Positions 37,674 to 47,634 are shown, counted from the first letter of the stretch. The stretch is DNA of 64,000 nt from Prochlorococcus sp. AG-402-L09 (GCA_003216715.1 QCIK01000003.1:62001-126000); one strand, 5' to 3'. A program made the numbers and translations. The notes: generated from the letters alone by a model not told the origin.

Positions 37674-38724
37674 TTGACTTTATAATCTCAAATATCTTAT
37701 TTTCAGAATTGATGAAATCATAATTATTCATATTTGATTTCATTTCATTGAGAGAATTAGAATCTATCAAATTAGATATAGCGTTTTTTAAAATATCTTT
37801 TTCTGGATCATGTTGATTAACTATTACAGCCCCTCCATATCTAGCCATATAAGCAGCATTTAGTTCTTGATGTTGATCGGCAGAAGCTGGAAAAGGTATT
37901 AAGATTGAAGGGGTCTTGGTTACCATTAATTCACAAATTGCACCAGATCCTGCTCTACTTATTGCAAGATCAGCATTTCGCAGCAAGGCCGATATTTCAT
38001 TACTGAATTGTCTTACAACCAAATTATCGTGAGTATCAACTTTATCTAATTTTTTATAGAAACAATCGTTTTTACCGGTCAGATGAATAACTCTACAACC
38101 TTTATCAAGCAACCAAGGCAAGATATTCCTCACCATCTTATTCATTTTTATTGCTCCTTGACTACCTCCCATAACTACAATCAATGCCCCTTCTCCAAGC
38201 GGCACCCAAGAGGGAAGAGACTGATCTGAAAAAAATTCTGACCTTACAGGTGTTCCAGTAAAACTTGTTTTACACCCTGGCAAATACGCAGATGCTGATG
38301 GGATTCCCAATGCAACATGGTCACAAAATCTACCCAATAACCTAGTTACTTTTCCTGGAATAGCATTAGATTCATGCAACAGAATAGGGATGCCAGTCAG
38401 TTTTGCACCGAGAATACTAGGCGCAGATATATACCCACCAGTAGTAAAAACAACGTTAATTTTTTTTTGACGTAATAGAAAAGAGACCCGAAAAGAAGCA
38501 ATGAGTAATTTACATAAATCAAACATTTTTCTAAAAATATTTCCTTGTAAACCTCCGACTTTTAGCTTTATTAAATTGTATTTTTTGGGAACCAGTTCAA
38601 TCTCTAGTCTATTTGGCACACCTAACCACTCAATTTCCCAAGAATTTGAAAGTGAATCAGCAAAAGACAATGCAGGATAAATATGCCCACCCGTTCCGCT
38701 TGCAGCAATTAAAAGGCGAGGCAT
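37666..38724 (-). CDS. murG: MurG, undecaprenyl-PP-MurNAc-pentapeptide N-acetylglucosaminyltransferase
   Basis: It adds GlcNAc to lipid I to give lipid II on the cytoplasmic face of the membrane. GT-B fold signatures: ASGTGGHIYPALSFADSL at the start, LHESNAIPGKVTRLLGRF, VVMGGSQGAIKMNKMV, and the UDP-GlcNAc-binding SRAGSGAICELMVTKTPSIL and PFPASADQHQELNAAY. 352 residues, ATG start at 38724. It stands away from other mur genes, divergent from a secreted hypothetical. Confidence 0.94.
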   Translation of the reverse strand: MPRLLIAASGTGGHIYPALSFADSLSNSWEIEWLGVPNRLEIELVPKKYNLIKLKVGGLQGNIFRKMFDLCKLLIASFRVSFLLRQKKINVVFTTGGYISAPSILGAKLTGIPILLHESNAIPGKVTRLLGRFCDHVALGIPSASAYLPGCKTSFTGTPVRSEFFSDQSLPSWVPLGEGALIVVMGGSQGAIKMNKMVRNILPWLLDKGCRVIHLTGKNDCFYKKLDKVDTHDNLVVRQFSNEISALLRNADLAISRAGSGAICELMVTKTPSILIPFPASADQHQELNAAYMARYGGAVIVNQHDPEKDILKNAISNLIDSNSLNEMKSNMNNYDFINSENKIFEIIKSIS

Positions 38725-38779
38725 AAATTAAGTAACCTTATTCTTGGAGGCTAAGTTATATTAAGTAAAAAAGGTAGGC

Positions 38780-39499
38780 GTGCGACATTCACTGATAGCG
38801 AAATCAATAATTTTCTTATTGCTATCTCCCCTAATGATCAACTCTGCTTTAAGTAAAAATATAGATCATCAGTTTTTAATTAATCGATTGGAGGGGCTCC
38901 TTAACCAGAGAAAGGATAATTCGCTGAAAGAGCTATTTCTACAACAATCATTCAATCAATTTAATAAACAGTATTTAGCCTTTCTAAACAAATATAAAGA
39001 TGCTAAATGGTCAATTCAACCAATAAGAAATATTCAAAATAAATCATTGCTAGATATAAAAATCATATCAAAAAGAGAAATTGATAATCAAATTTACAAC
39101 CTATATACCAAACAGATTGTTGAGGTAGAGACTTACAAAAATAAAATCAAAGGATATGAAGTGATTGATGAAGAATCAATTCTGAATAGCAAAGAGTCAC
39201 CTCTTATTATAAAAATTGTATCTCCAAATAAAGTTCTTACTGGTGAAAAATATGAAATGAATTTAATTATTGAAAATCCATTAGACAATTATTTAACTGC
39301 TAGTGGAATGATCGTACTTAAAAACGAAGATAATAATAAAATATCAAATCATATCTTTGGGATTAAGCCGAATCAATCAGGTGGTTTATTTAAATTTATT
39401 CAAGCACCCTTAAAACCTGGTTATCAAAATATTTCAGCAATCATTACTCATCCTAAAGGGATTTATGTAATTACAAAGAAAATAAAAGTAGCTTTATAA
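38780..39499 (+). CDS. Hypothetical exported protein, 239 aa
   Basis: Residues 1-25 (MRHSLIAKSIIFLLLSPLMI, then NSALSK) form a signal peptide with cleavage likely after SALS. The mature protein has a helical N-part (INRLEGLLNQRKDNSLKELF) and a beta-rich C-part (SPNKVLTGEKYEMNLIIENP, LKPGYQNISAIITHPKG) that looks like an immunoglobulin-like strand pattern. I recognise no family. The start is GTG at 38780, 55 bp from the divergent murG. A hairpin overlapping the stop may terminate it. Localisation is inferred from the signal peptide only. Confidence 0.65.
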   Translation: MRHSLIAKSIIFLLLSPLMINSALSKNIDHQFLINRLEGLLNQRKDNSLKELFLQQSFNQFNKQYLAFLNKYKDAKWSIQPIRNIQNKSLLDIKIISKREIDNQIYNLYTKQIVEVETYKNKIKGYEVIDEESILNSKESPLIIKIVSPNKVLTGEKYEMNLIIENPLDNYLTASGMIVLKNEDNNKISNHIFGIKPNQSGGLFKFIQAPLKPGYQNISAIITHPKGIYVITKKIKVAL

Positions 39500-39512
39500 A
39501 AAACTACTTTTT
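39484..39512. terminator. Candidate bidirectional terminator between exported hypothetical and pgk
   Basis: AAAAGTAG (39484-39491) and CTACTTTT (39504-39511) form an 8-bp stem with a 12-nt loop that contains the plus-strand stop codon. A-rich sequence on both sides could serve as U tracts for either strand. It is AT-rich and weaker than the psbA terminator. Confidence 0.45.
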
Positions 39513-39539
39513 ATTAATCATAAAATTAGATTGAAATTA

Positions 39540-40745
39540 TTAAGCATCATCTAAAGCCAAAACTCCAGGAAGAACTTTCCCTTCCAAAAGTTCAAGGCTA
39601 GCGCCACCCCCAGTCGAGATATGAGACATGTTTTTTGCTAAGCCTGCTTTCTCAACTGCTGCCACTGAATCTCCACCCCCAATAATTGTGCAGCATCCTT
39701 TAGCACTTAATTCAGCCAAAGTATTTGCTATCGCATTTGTTCCATTTGCAAATTTCTCAAATTCAAAGACACCCATCGGTCCATTCCAAATAACAGTTTT
39801 GCAATCTTTCAGAGCATCCTGAAAAAGTTCAACTGATTCTGAACCAATATCCAATCCCATCCAACCCTCGCTAATAGCATCTACTTTTGAAGATTTACTA
39901 TTTGCATTAGGAGAAAAGTTATCGGCCAACACAACATCACTTGGCAAAAGAAACTCAACTCCTTTATCTTTCGCTTTCTTCTCCAAAGCACTTGCTAATT
40001 CAAGCTTATCTTCCTCGACGAGGCTATTACCAACAGATAATCCTCTAGCTTTGTAGAAAGTAAATATCATCCCTCCACCAACAATTATCTTGTCGCATTT
40101 ATCAATCAAAGACTCCAAAACACCTATCTTACTACTTACTTTTGAACCGCCAACTATTGCTGCCAAGGGTCTTTTAGGTTGATCTACAGCTCCTTGAAGG
40201 TACTTAAGTTCTTTTTCCATTAAATAGCCAGCGACACAAGGACTTAAGAACTTTGTAACCCCCTCAGTTGAGGCATGAGCGCGGTGGGCAGCTCCAAAAG
40301 CATCGTTAACATAGACTTCTGCCAAAGAAGCTAATTCCTTTGCAAATTCTGTATCGTTTTTTTCTTCACCAGCAATAAATCTAACATTTTCCAAAAGGAC
40401 AACATCGCCATTGGACATGGCATCTACTTTTGACTTGGCTTCAGCTCCTACACAACTTTCAGTTTTTACAACTGTTTTACCAAGCAATTCACTGAGCCTT
40501 TGAGCAACAGCAGTCAAACGCATTGTTTCATTAACCTCTCCTTTTGGCCTACCAAAATGAGCAGAAAGAACAACTTTTGCACTCTTATCAATAAGGTCAT
40601 GAATAGTTGGTAAAGCAGCACGAATTCTTGTGTCATCAGTTATTTGCCCCTCATCTCCTAATGGGACATTAAAATCAACTCTAACTAAAACACGTTTGCC
40701 GCATAAGTCTTCAGCGCCGAGACTTGACAGGGAACGCTTAGACAT
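39540..40745 (-). CDS. pgk: Phosphoglycerate kinase
   Basis: Transfers phosphate between 1,3-bisphosphoglycerate and ADP/ATP; in a phototroph it runs mainly in the Calvin-cycle direction. Motifs: [54 protein letters not shown], and the nucleotide-binding [17 protein letters not shown] and [15 protein letters not shown]. 401 residues, ATG start at 40745. It is followed upstream by the longest gene-free stretch of the window. Confidence 0.97.
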   Translation of the reverse strand: MSKRSLSSLGAEDLCGKRVLVRVDFNVPLGDEGQITDDTRIRAALPTIHDLIDKSAKVVLSAHFGRPKGEVNETMRLTAVAQRLSELLGKTVVKTESCVGAEAKSKVDAMSNGDVVLLENVRFIAGEEKNDTEFAKELASLAEVYVNDAFGAAHRAHASTEGVTKFLSPCVAGYLMEKELKYLQGAVDQPKRPLAAIVGGSKVSSKIGVLESLIDKCDKIIVGGGMIFTFYKARGLSVGNSLVEEDKLELASALEKKAKDKGVEFLLPSDVVLADNFSPNANSKSSKVDAISEGWMGLDIGSESVELFQDALKDCKTVIWNGPMGVFEFEKFANGTNAIANTLAELSAKGCCTIIGGGDSVAAVEKAGLAKNMSHISTGGGASLELLEGKVLPGVLALDDA

Positions 40746-41224
40746 AATGTATAGGATTCAGAAAGGAAACTGAGTGACCATAGCTCTTGGAAGGCACTAA
40801 TTGGGTAATTACTAAGACATAGAAAAAATCTACCTAAACCTTTGAGAAACTAAAAACAGCTTTTTAGATATAAAAAGTCTATAGTTAAAATAATTAATTA
40901 CCCCTCAAATGCCTGCGATTCCTATAAAAAATAAGCTTATAGTGTAAGGCTAAAAATCTAAATTTTTTTAAACCTACACTACGAGGAATATTTTTTCAGT
41001 GCAAAGTATTAAATATTGTAATTCTATCAATCTAAATTGATCAAAAAAATTTAACTCCAATCAGGATATTCTGAATAATTCAATTATTATTATCAACTAA
41101 TTTAATCTTTTCAGATGATAAGTTGAACTTAGAATTTTTAAAACTACACTCCCAAAATAAATCAAAAATCAACTTTTACAATTTTTAAATTAATCAATTT
41201 CAACCAACTTCTTTTTAAAATTCC
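40746..41224. other. 479-bp gene-free stretch between divergent pgk and rbgA
   Basis: No ORF of more than about 15 codons, tRNA or known RNA family is apparent. It should hold the divergent promoters. The one notable structure is an imperfect inverted repeat TAGTGTAAGG (40940-40949) / CCTACACTA (40973-40981), with one unpaired A, enclosing an A/T-rich loop of 23 nt. The rest is AT-rich without clear repeats. An unannotated small RNA is possible but unsupported. Confidence 0.4.
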
Positions 41225-42088
41225 GTGAACAAGCAGCTTATACAATGGTATCCAGGACATATTGCTAAAGCAGAAAAACAATTAAAGGAGCATCTGAATA
41301 AAGTTGATCTAGTTTTTGAAGTGCGAGACGCAAGGATACCCCTCGCCACTTCTCATCCATATCTTCAAAAATGGTTAAAGGGAAAGAAGCAAATATTAGT
41401 TATTAATAGAAAAGACATGATCAATGCCGATGCCCATAAAGCTTGGGATAAAAAATTACGGTCAGAAGGAAAAATCCCATGGTGGTGTGATGCAAAAGCT
41501 GGAACAGGCGTTCTCCAAATTAAACAAGCCGCTATTCGTGCTGGGCAAGAGTTAAATCAAAGACGTCTCGACCGAGGGATGAAAAATCGTGCAATTAGAG
41601 TTTTAACTCTTGGTTTCCCAAATGTCGGAAAATCTGCTCTCATCAACAGACTAGTTAAAAAGAAGGTTGTATCTAGCTCAAGAAAACCTGGGGTCACAAG
41701 AAGTTTGAGATGGGTAAGATTGGGACAAGATCTGGATCTATTGGATGCTCCTGGAGTTCTGCCGCCTAGATTTGAAGATCAAAATGCCGCATTAAAATTA
41801 GCTATATGTGATGATATTGGTCAAGCCGCATACGATACTGAACAAGTAGCCATTAACTTTATGAAACTACTTGAGACATTAGAAAAAAACCAAGAAGCGG
41901 GAATCAATTCAATGTGTCTACAAAATAGATATGGAATATTTGTCAATCAGACCATTAAAGACAAAACTTTATGGCTACTTTCAGCAGCAGAACGTCACAC
42001 TTCTGGAGATACTCGAAGAATGTCCCAAAGATTACTTGATGATTTTCGCAAAAATTTGTTGGGCAATATCTCTCTTGAACTCCCATAA
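41225..42088 (+). CDS. rbgA: RbgA/YlqF ribosome biogenesis GTPase
   Basis: A circularly permuted GTPase for late 50S assembly. The G4 motif (VINRKDM, residue 60) comes before G1 (GFPNVGKSALINRL, about 127-140) and G3 (LLDAPGVLPP), the hallmark of this family. The N-terminal IQWYPGHIAKAEKQLKEHL is the typical opening. The C-terminal RNA-binding helices end with TSGDTRRMSQRLLDDFRKN. 287 residues, GTG start at 41225. The stop TAA shares one base with the rluD ATG (TAATG). Confidence 0.93.
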   Translation: MNKQLIQWYPGHIAKAEKQLKEHLNKVDLVFEVRDARIPLATSHPYLQKWLKGKKQILVINRKDMINADAHKAWDKKLRSEGKIPWWCDAKAGTGVLQIKQAAIRAGQELNQRRLDRGMKNRAIRVLTLGFPNVGKSALINRLVKKKVVSSSRKPGVTRSLRWVRLGQDLDLLDAPGVLPPRFEDQNAALKLAICDDIGQAAYDTEQVAINFMKLLETLEKNQEAGINSMCLQNRYGIFVNQTIKDKTLWLLSAAERHTSGDTRRMSQRLLDDFRKNLLGNISLELP

Positions 42089-43068
42089 TGAATACAGAAA
42101 TCAAACATGGGTTTGGGCAGGGCCCAGGAGAATTATTTGAGGGTAAATATAAGAAACCTTTGCCTATGCGGCTTGATAGATGGCTGGTAAGTCAACGAGC
42201 CGAACAAAGTAGGGCTCATATTCAGAAATTCATTGAAGCGGGGTTTGCAAGAGTGAACGGTAAAACTGGAAAAGCGAAAACTCCCGTTAGGCCAGGTGAC
42301 GTAATTCAACTTTGGGTTCCACCACCTGAGCCTCTTCCTTACTTAAAACCAGAAGAAATTGATTTAGATATTTTATATGAAGATAATCATTTAATAGTCA
42401 TTAATAAAACAGCAGGGATAGCAGTTCATCCTGCACCAGGGAATAAATCAGGGACTTTAGTCAATGGATTAATCAATCATTGTCCAGACTTACCAGGTAT
42501 CGGTGGTAAATTAAGGCCTGGAATAGTTCATCGCTTAGATAAAGACACAACTGGATGCATAGTCGTCGCGAAGACTCAAGAAGCCTTAGTTAAACTACAA
42601 ATTCAAATACAAAAAAGAGTAGCCTCAAGAAACTATATTGCTGTTGTCCATGGAGCTGTTAAAGACAATGAAGGTATGATTGTCGGATGTATTGGTCGAC
42701 ATCCAAAAGATAGAAAAAAATATGCTGTGGTTGATGAAGAATCTGGTAGATATGCTTGTACACATTGGAAATTAATTGAAAATCTAGGAAATTTTTCTCT
42801 TCTAAAATTCAAACTTGATACAGGTAGAACGCATCAAATTCGTGTTCATAGTGCACACATGGGTCATCCTATTATTGGAGACCAAACTTACAGTAGATGT
42901 AAAAAATTGCCTATTAAACTGGGTGGCCAAGCTTTACATGCAGTTGAGTTGGGTTTAATACACCCAATAACATTAGAAAAAATGCAATTCATAGCTCCAT
43001 TACCTGAAGATTTTGATCGACTTTTAAGAGTATTACAATTTAAAAATAATATTATTTCGGAAGTTTAG
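42088..43068 (+). CDS. rluD: RluA/RluD-family pseudouridine synthase
   Basis: An rRNA-modifying enzyme. An N-terminal S4 RNA-binding domain (RLDRWLVSQRAEQSRAHIQK) is followed by the catalytic domain with the active-site Asp in GIVHRLDKDTTGCIVVAKT and the RTHQIRVHSAHMGHPIIGD motif. This is the RluC/RluD class; RluD modifies helix 69 of 23S rRNA, but the exact sites cannot be read from sequence. 326 residues; start coupled to rbgA by TAATG. The C-terminal codons overlap the convergent ABC gene by 17 nt. Confidence 0.9.
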   Translation: MNTEIKHGFGQGPGELFEGKYKKPLPMRLDRWLVSQRAEQSRAHIQKFIEAGFARVNGKTGKAKTPVRPGDVIQLWVPPPEPLPYLKPEEIDLDILYEDNHLIVINKTAGIAVHPAPGNKSGTLVNGLINHCPDLPGIGGKLRPGIVHRLDKDTTGCIVVAKTQEALVKLQIQIQKRVASRNYIAVVHGAVKDNEGMIVGCIGRHPKDRKKYAVVDEESGRYACTHWKLIENLGNFSLLKFKLDTGRTHQIRVHSAHMGHPIIGDQTYSRCKKLPIKLGGQALHAVELGLIHPITLEKMQFIAPLPEDFDRLLRVLQFKNNIISEV

Positions 43069-44656
43069 GACAAGCTTTAACCATCTTTTTTGTTAGGTAT
43101 TTTTGAGGATGATTTAACAAATTTTTACCAGAATTCTCTTCGATAATTTTCCCTTTATCAAACACTAAAACTCTATGACAAAAGCCTGCCGCAACAGATA
43201 AGTCATGAGTTATAAACAAGATAGACAGTTTTAATTTCTCTTGCAAAGAGCGAAGTAACTCCAAAACTTCTGCTTGAATTTCTGCATCTAACATACTTAC
43301 ACTTTCATCACAGATAAGTATTTTGGGACTAAGTGCCAGTGCTCTTGCAATAACTACTCTTTGCTGTTGACCTCCTGAAAGTTGAGAAGGTAAGCGTTGT
43401 TCATACATTACTGTGGGCGTCAAACCAACTAGTTCTAAAAGATGACGCGCTTTTTCTCTAGCCATAGATCGACTTAACAATTTATGGATAAGAATTGGAT
43501 CTATAATTGCATCAATTACTGACATCTTAGGGTTCAAAGATGCAGAAGGATCTTGAAAAATAATTTGAATATATTTACGTAATTCTTTTAAAGATTTCCT
43601 ATTAATAGTTGAAATATTCTTTCCAAGAAAAAAAACACTTCCACCTCTTGTAGGCAATAAACCAATCAACGCTCTACATAGAGTGCTCTTTCCACATCCA
43701 GATGGGCCTACGATACCAAGAGTTTCACCTTTATAAAGAGAAAAGGTAACTTCATTAACAGCTTTCAACCAAAAAGAATTGAAGGGCCACAAGCCTAAAT
43801 TGTGCCAGCAACGTAATCTATCGACTCTCAATAATGTAGTATTTTTATTAATTATTTCTCTCTCAGAACCCTCTAAAATTCTAACTGAGTTAACTAATCT
43901 TCGAGCAATATCAGTTTTTGGATTACCAACTATCTCTTTAATATTACCAGACTCGACTATATTCCCACAATCAAGTATTGCAATTTTGTTGCACCATTTA
44001 TATGCCATTGATAAATCATGACTGATTAATAGCAAAGCAGTCCCAATCTCATCACAAAGTAAGCTCAATTCATTCATGATTTGATCAGAAACTATTGTAT
44101 CTAAACTAGTTGTAGGTTCATCAGCAATTATCAAAGGAGGTTTCAAACAAATTGCCAAAGCAATTGCTACACGTTGTTGCATTCCTCCACTAAATTCATG
44201 TGGAAAAGAATCAAATCTTATCGGATCTATTCCAACTTTTTCTAATAAGCTTTTAGCTTTTTTTACTGCATTATAAATTGGTTCAGCATTATCATGAGCT
44301 TTAAATGTATCAACCAAATGTTCGCCAACAGTCATTAAAGGATTTAAACGTGACATAGGATCCTGAAATATCAATCCAACCTCTTTCCCTCGAATAGTTT
44401 GCAAAGAAAGCTTGTCTAAGTCCAATACATTTTTTCCATTTAAAACAATCTCACCATTACAACGACATCCATTGGGAAGAAGCTGAATTACAGCCTTAGC
44501 AACAGTACTTTTACCACATCCTGAACTGCCAACTAATGCCAGCCTATCGCCACGATTCATATTCAGATTTAATCCTTTTAACACGTAAGTAGTAGTATTT
44601 GGATAAATAGCATTTAGTTTATTTATCTTTAAAACTTCTTTTGATGAATTATTCAT
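43052..44656 (-). CDS. Fused dual-ATPase peptide/nickel-type ABC transporter protein (DppD-DppF-like)
   Basis: Two complete ABC ATPase domains in one 534-residue chain. The first has Walker A GSSGCGKSTVAK, Q-loop IFQDPMSRLNPLM, signature FSGGMQQRVAIA and Walker B LIIADEPTTSLD. The second has GPSGCGKSTLCR, IFQDPSASLNPKM, LSGGQQQRVVIA and LICDESVSMLD. The oligopeptide-transport C-terminal tail after the first domain is short. It would energise an oligo/dipeptide or similar importer, but no permease or binding protein gene lies next to it, so the substrate is open. ATG start; divergent from the Rel gene by 49 bp. Confidence 0.87.
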   Translation of the reverse strand: MNNSSKEVLKINKLNAIYPNTTTYVLKGLNLNMNRGDRLALVGSSGCGKSTVAKAVIQLLPNGCRCNGEIVLNGKNVLDLDKLSLQTIRGKEVGLIFQDPMSRLNPLMTVGEHLVDTFKAHDNAEPIYNAVKKAKSLLEKVGIDPIRFDSFPHEFSGGMQQRVAIALAICLKPPLIIADEPTTSLDTIVSDQIMNELSLLCDEIGTALLLISHDLSMAYKWCNKIAILDCGNIVESGNIKEIVGNPKTDIARRLVNSVRILEGSEREIINKNTTLLRVDRLRCWHNLGLWPFNSFWLKAVNEVTFSLYKGETLGIVGPSGCGKSTLCRALIGLLPTRGGSVFFLGKNISTINRKSLKELRKYIQIIFQDPSASLNPKMSVIDAIIDPILIHKLLSRSMAREKARHLLELVGLTPTVMYEQRLPSQLSGGQQQRVVIARALALSPKILICDESVSMLDAEIQAEVLELLRSLQEKLKLSILFITHDLSVAAGFCHRVLVFDKGKIIEENSGKNLLNHPQKYLTKKMVKACPKLPK

Positions 44657-44705
44657 AAAAAGGTAGCAAGAAATGTTGAGTTTGAATAAAATAAATTAAG
44701 CTCCC

Positions 44706-47048
44706 GTGCTGATGCCTAAAGTCACCTCTGCACACAATTCAAACCAGACTCATATCGTCTGTGATGAATTTTTTGATGGACAGCCGAAACTTAAAACTCA
44801 TCAGATCAAACATATTGATGATTATGAAATTATTTTGCCAGAGTGGTTGAAAAATTGCATTGAAAATATTCCACCTGGGATAGGAGCAAGTTGCCCAAGA
44901 GATTCTGAAGCTCTTTTAGTTGCCGCTTTTGATCTTGCATTTCAACTACATAAAGGACAATACAGAAAAAGTGGTGAACCTTATATAACTCACCCAGTTG
45001 CAGTGGCTGACTTACTAAGAGAGATAGGTGCAAGCGCTAGTGTTATTGCAGCAGGTTTTTTACATGACGTCGTCGAAGATACAGACGTAACGCCAGAACA
45101 ACTGGAGGGGTATTTTGGCAGTGAAGTTAGATATCTTGTTGAAGGTGTGACTAAATTAGGAGGAATCCATTTTAATAATCGTACAGAAGCTCAAGCAGAA
45201 AACCTACGTAAAATGTTTCTAGCTATGGCTAGCGATATTCGAGTTGTACTTGTGAAGCTTGCCGATAGGCTTCACAATATGAGAACTATTAGTTACTTAG
45301 ACAAAGAGAAGCAAACTCGAATAGCGAAAGAAACGAGAGAAATTTATGCTCCTCTCGCAAACCGTTTAGGAATAGGTCGCTTCAAATGGGAACTTGAGGA
45401 CCTAGCATTTAAACTTTTAGAACCAGATCCTTTCCGAGAAATTCAACAACAAATAGCTAGTAAACGCAGCGAAAGAGAAGAGAGATTAAATATCACTGTT
45501 CAATTACTAAAAGATCGCTTGAACTCAGCAGGACTTAGTCAATGTGAGGTTAGTGGAAGGCCAAAGCATTTATATGGAATATGGAGCAAGATGCAAAGAC
45601 AACAAAAAGAATTTCATGAAATTTTTGATGTTGCTGCTTTAAGAATTCTTGTCTCAGATGTCGAAACATGTTATCGAGCTCTTGCTGTTGTCCATGACAC
45701 ATTCAGACCAATACCTGGTCGGTTCAAAGACTACATAGGCCTCCCAAAACCAAATGGTTACCAGTCGCTACATACAGCTGTAATTGGCCGGCATAGGCCT
45801 ATTGAAGTACAAATCAGGACTCCAGAAATGCATAGGGTTTCAGAATTTGGAATTGCAGCTCATTGGAAATATAAAGAAGGAGGATCTCCTGCTAATCCTG
45901 ATTCAGAAAAATTTAATTGGTTACGCCAATTAGTTGAATGGCAACAAGAAGATGGGGTTGATGATCATAATGACTACCTTACATCAATTAAAGAGGATTT
46001 ATTTGATGAAGAAGTCTTTGTTTTTACTCCAAAAGGGGATGTTTTAGGATTAAGGAATGGTTCAACGGCAATCGATTTTGCTTATCGTATTCACTCTGAA
46101 GTAGGGAATCATTGCAATGGTGCTAGAATTAATGATCGTCTTTGCGTGCTATCAACACCTCTTGAAAATGGAGATTTCGTTGAGATCCTTACTCACAAAA
46201 GCTCTCATCCAAGCTTAGATTGGTTAAACTATGTAGCCACGCCCACAGCTAGAAATCGTATTAGACAATGGTATAAAAAAAGTCATCGTAAAGAAACAAT
46301 ATTAAGAGGGAAAGAACTACTAGAGCAAGAATTTGGTCGTAAAGGAATTGACAATTTACTTAAAGGTGAAGCAATAACAAAAGTTGCTGAAAGATGTAAT
46401 TTAAAGTCTACGGAAGATTTATTAGCTGCACTTGGATTTGGAGCATTAACCCTACATCAAGTAATTAATAGATTTAGAGAAGAGATAAAAATACAAAACC
46501 AGTCACCTGAGACTGGATTAACCGATATCGAGCTAGCGAACCAAATTGGGTCACAATCAAATCCAGCTTCAAACAAATCAAAAATATCTCAAACAAAATA
46601 TTCTCCAATAGTTGGCTTAGAAGGACTTGACTATCGACTAGGAGGATGTTGCAGCCCTTTACCAGGAGAATCAATACTTGGAACAGTTGCACTTGGTAAT
46701 CACGGAATTACAATACATCGAACAAACTGTGTCAATATACAATCAGTACCTAACAATAGAAGACTATCAGTCAAGTGGAATAGCAATACACATATCAAAG
46801 AAGAGAAATTTCCTATTCAATTAAGAATTGAAGTTATTGATAGAGTCGGAGTACTTAAAGACATATTAATGAGGCTTTCTGATAGAGGTATTAATGTAAT
46901 CGATGCAAGAGTTAAGACATCTCATGGTAAACCTGCTTGCATAGACCTTAGAGTTGAACTGGAAAGCGTTAATCAATTAGAAATTACTATCAATCAAATA
47001 CGCTCAATGGTTGATGTTTTAGATATTGCTAGAACAGGAATTAATTAA
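44706..47048 (+). CDS. spoT: Bifunctional (p)ppGpp synthetase/hydrolase (RelA/SpoT, Rel)
   Basis: It makes and degrades the alarmone (p)ppGpp. The HD hydrolase (residues 75-225) has RKSGEPYITHPVAVADLLRE, AAGFLHDVVEDTDV and KLADRLHNMRTI. The synthetase (about 250-400) has GRPKHLYGIWSKMQRQ and GRFKDYIGLPKPNGYQSLHT. TGS (VFVFTPKGDVLGLRNGSTAI), helical/CC regions and a C-terminal ACT domain (LRIEVIDRVGVLKDILMRLS) follow. Both catalytic sets look intact. 780 residues from a GTG at 44706; an ATG lies two codons in. Confidence 0.95.
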   Translation: MLMPKVTSAHNSNQTHIVCDEFFDGQPKLKTHQIKHIDDYEIILPEWLKNCIENIPPGIGASCPRDSEALLVAAFDLAFQLHKGQYRKSGEPYITHPVAVADLLREIGASASVIAAGFLHDVVEDTDVTPEQLEGYFGSEVRYLVEGVTKLGGIHFNNRTEAQAENLRKMFLAMASDIRVVLVKLADRLHNMRTISYLDKEKQTRIAKETREIYAPLANRLGIGRFKWELEDLAFKLLEPDPFREIQQQIASKRSEREERLNITVQLLKDRLNSAGLSQCEVSGRPKHLYGIWSKMQRQQKEFHEIFDVAALRILVSDVETCYRALAVVHDTFRPIPGRFKDYIGLPKPNGYQSLHTAVIGRHRPIEVQIRTPEMHRVSEFGIAAHWKYKEGGSPANPDSEKFNWLRQLVEWQQEDGVDDHNDYLTSIKEDLFDEEVFVFTPKGDVLGLRNGSTAIDFAYRIHSEVGNHCNGARINDRLCVLSTPLENGDFVEILTHKSSHPSLDWLNYVATPTARNRIRQWYKKSHRKETILRGKELLEQEFGRKGIDNLLKGEAITKVAERCNLKSTEDLLAALGFGALTLHQVINRFREEIKIQNQSPETGLTDIELANQIGSQSNPASNKSKISQTKYSPIVGLEGLDYRLGGCCSPLPGESILGTVALGNHGITIHRTNCVNIQSVPNNRRLSVKWNSNTHIKEEKFPIQLRIEVIDRVGVLKDILMRLSDRGINVIDARVKTSHGKPACIDLRVELESVNQLEITINQIRSMVDVLDIARTGIN

Positions 47049-47107
47049 CTTTTTCAATAATCCGAAAGATTGTTGAAAACACATGAATGATATCTATTAT
47101 ATAAAAT

Positions 47108-47563
47108 TTAAATTTTATTAGAAAGTTTTTTTATTAAAAAATATAGACCCAGTCCACCAACTATTCCTGTCAAAAGGCCCATACATATCGAGCCCATTAT
47201 CAGGCGAGAACTCAAGTACCAACCTTGAGACCACAACTCATTCGTAGTTATATGGCTAAAATCTACTATCTTTTTATCTTTATTGAGTATTAAAGATCCT
47301 AGTCTATAATTAAAATAATAAAGAGGCACATAAGTAAATGGGTTGCTAATCCAAGTTCCAACAGCCGCCAAAATACTATTTCCTTTGATGATTTTTGCTA
47401 AAAACACACCCATCAAGGTTTGTAAACCAAAGAATGGAAAGCAACCACTAAATATCCCCACGCCCAATCCTAATGCTCTCTGAAAGGGAGAACCTTCCTG
47501 ATTCCAGAGCCAAGAGATAAATTTACGAATTCTTTGTATTAGATTTAGGAAGATTTTTTTCAT
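47108..47563 (-). CDS. DUF2062 membrane protein
   Basis: A 151-residue membrane protein with the DUF2062 core: ALGLGVGIFSGCFPFFGLQT, the AAVGTWISNPFTYVPLYYFN block and a C-terminal span SICMGLLTGIVGGLGLYFLI. The basic N-terminus (KKIFLNLIQRIRKFISWLW) should be cytoplasmic. Function unknown; relatives sit near glycosyltransferase genes in other bacteria. ATG start. Divergent from mnmE by 71 bp. Confidence 0.78.
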   Translation of the reverse strand: MKKIFLNLIQRIRKFISWLWNQEGSPFQRALGLGVGIFSGCFPFFGLQTLMGVFLAKIIKGNSILAAVGTWISNPFTYVPLYYFNYRLGSLILNKDKKIVDFSHITTNELWSQGWYLSSRLIMGSICMGLLTGIVGGLGLYFLIKKLSNKI

Positions 47564-47634
47564 GTTTTAAAAAATCTTGATCCAAAAAAGAAACCTAGAT
47601 TTGATCTTAGTGAAGACTGCATGATTATTGATTA

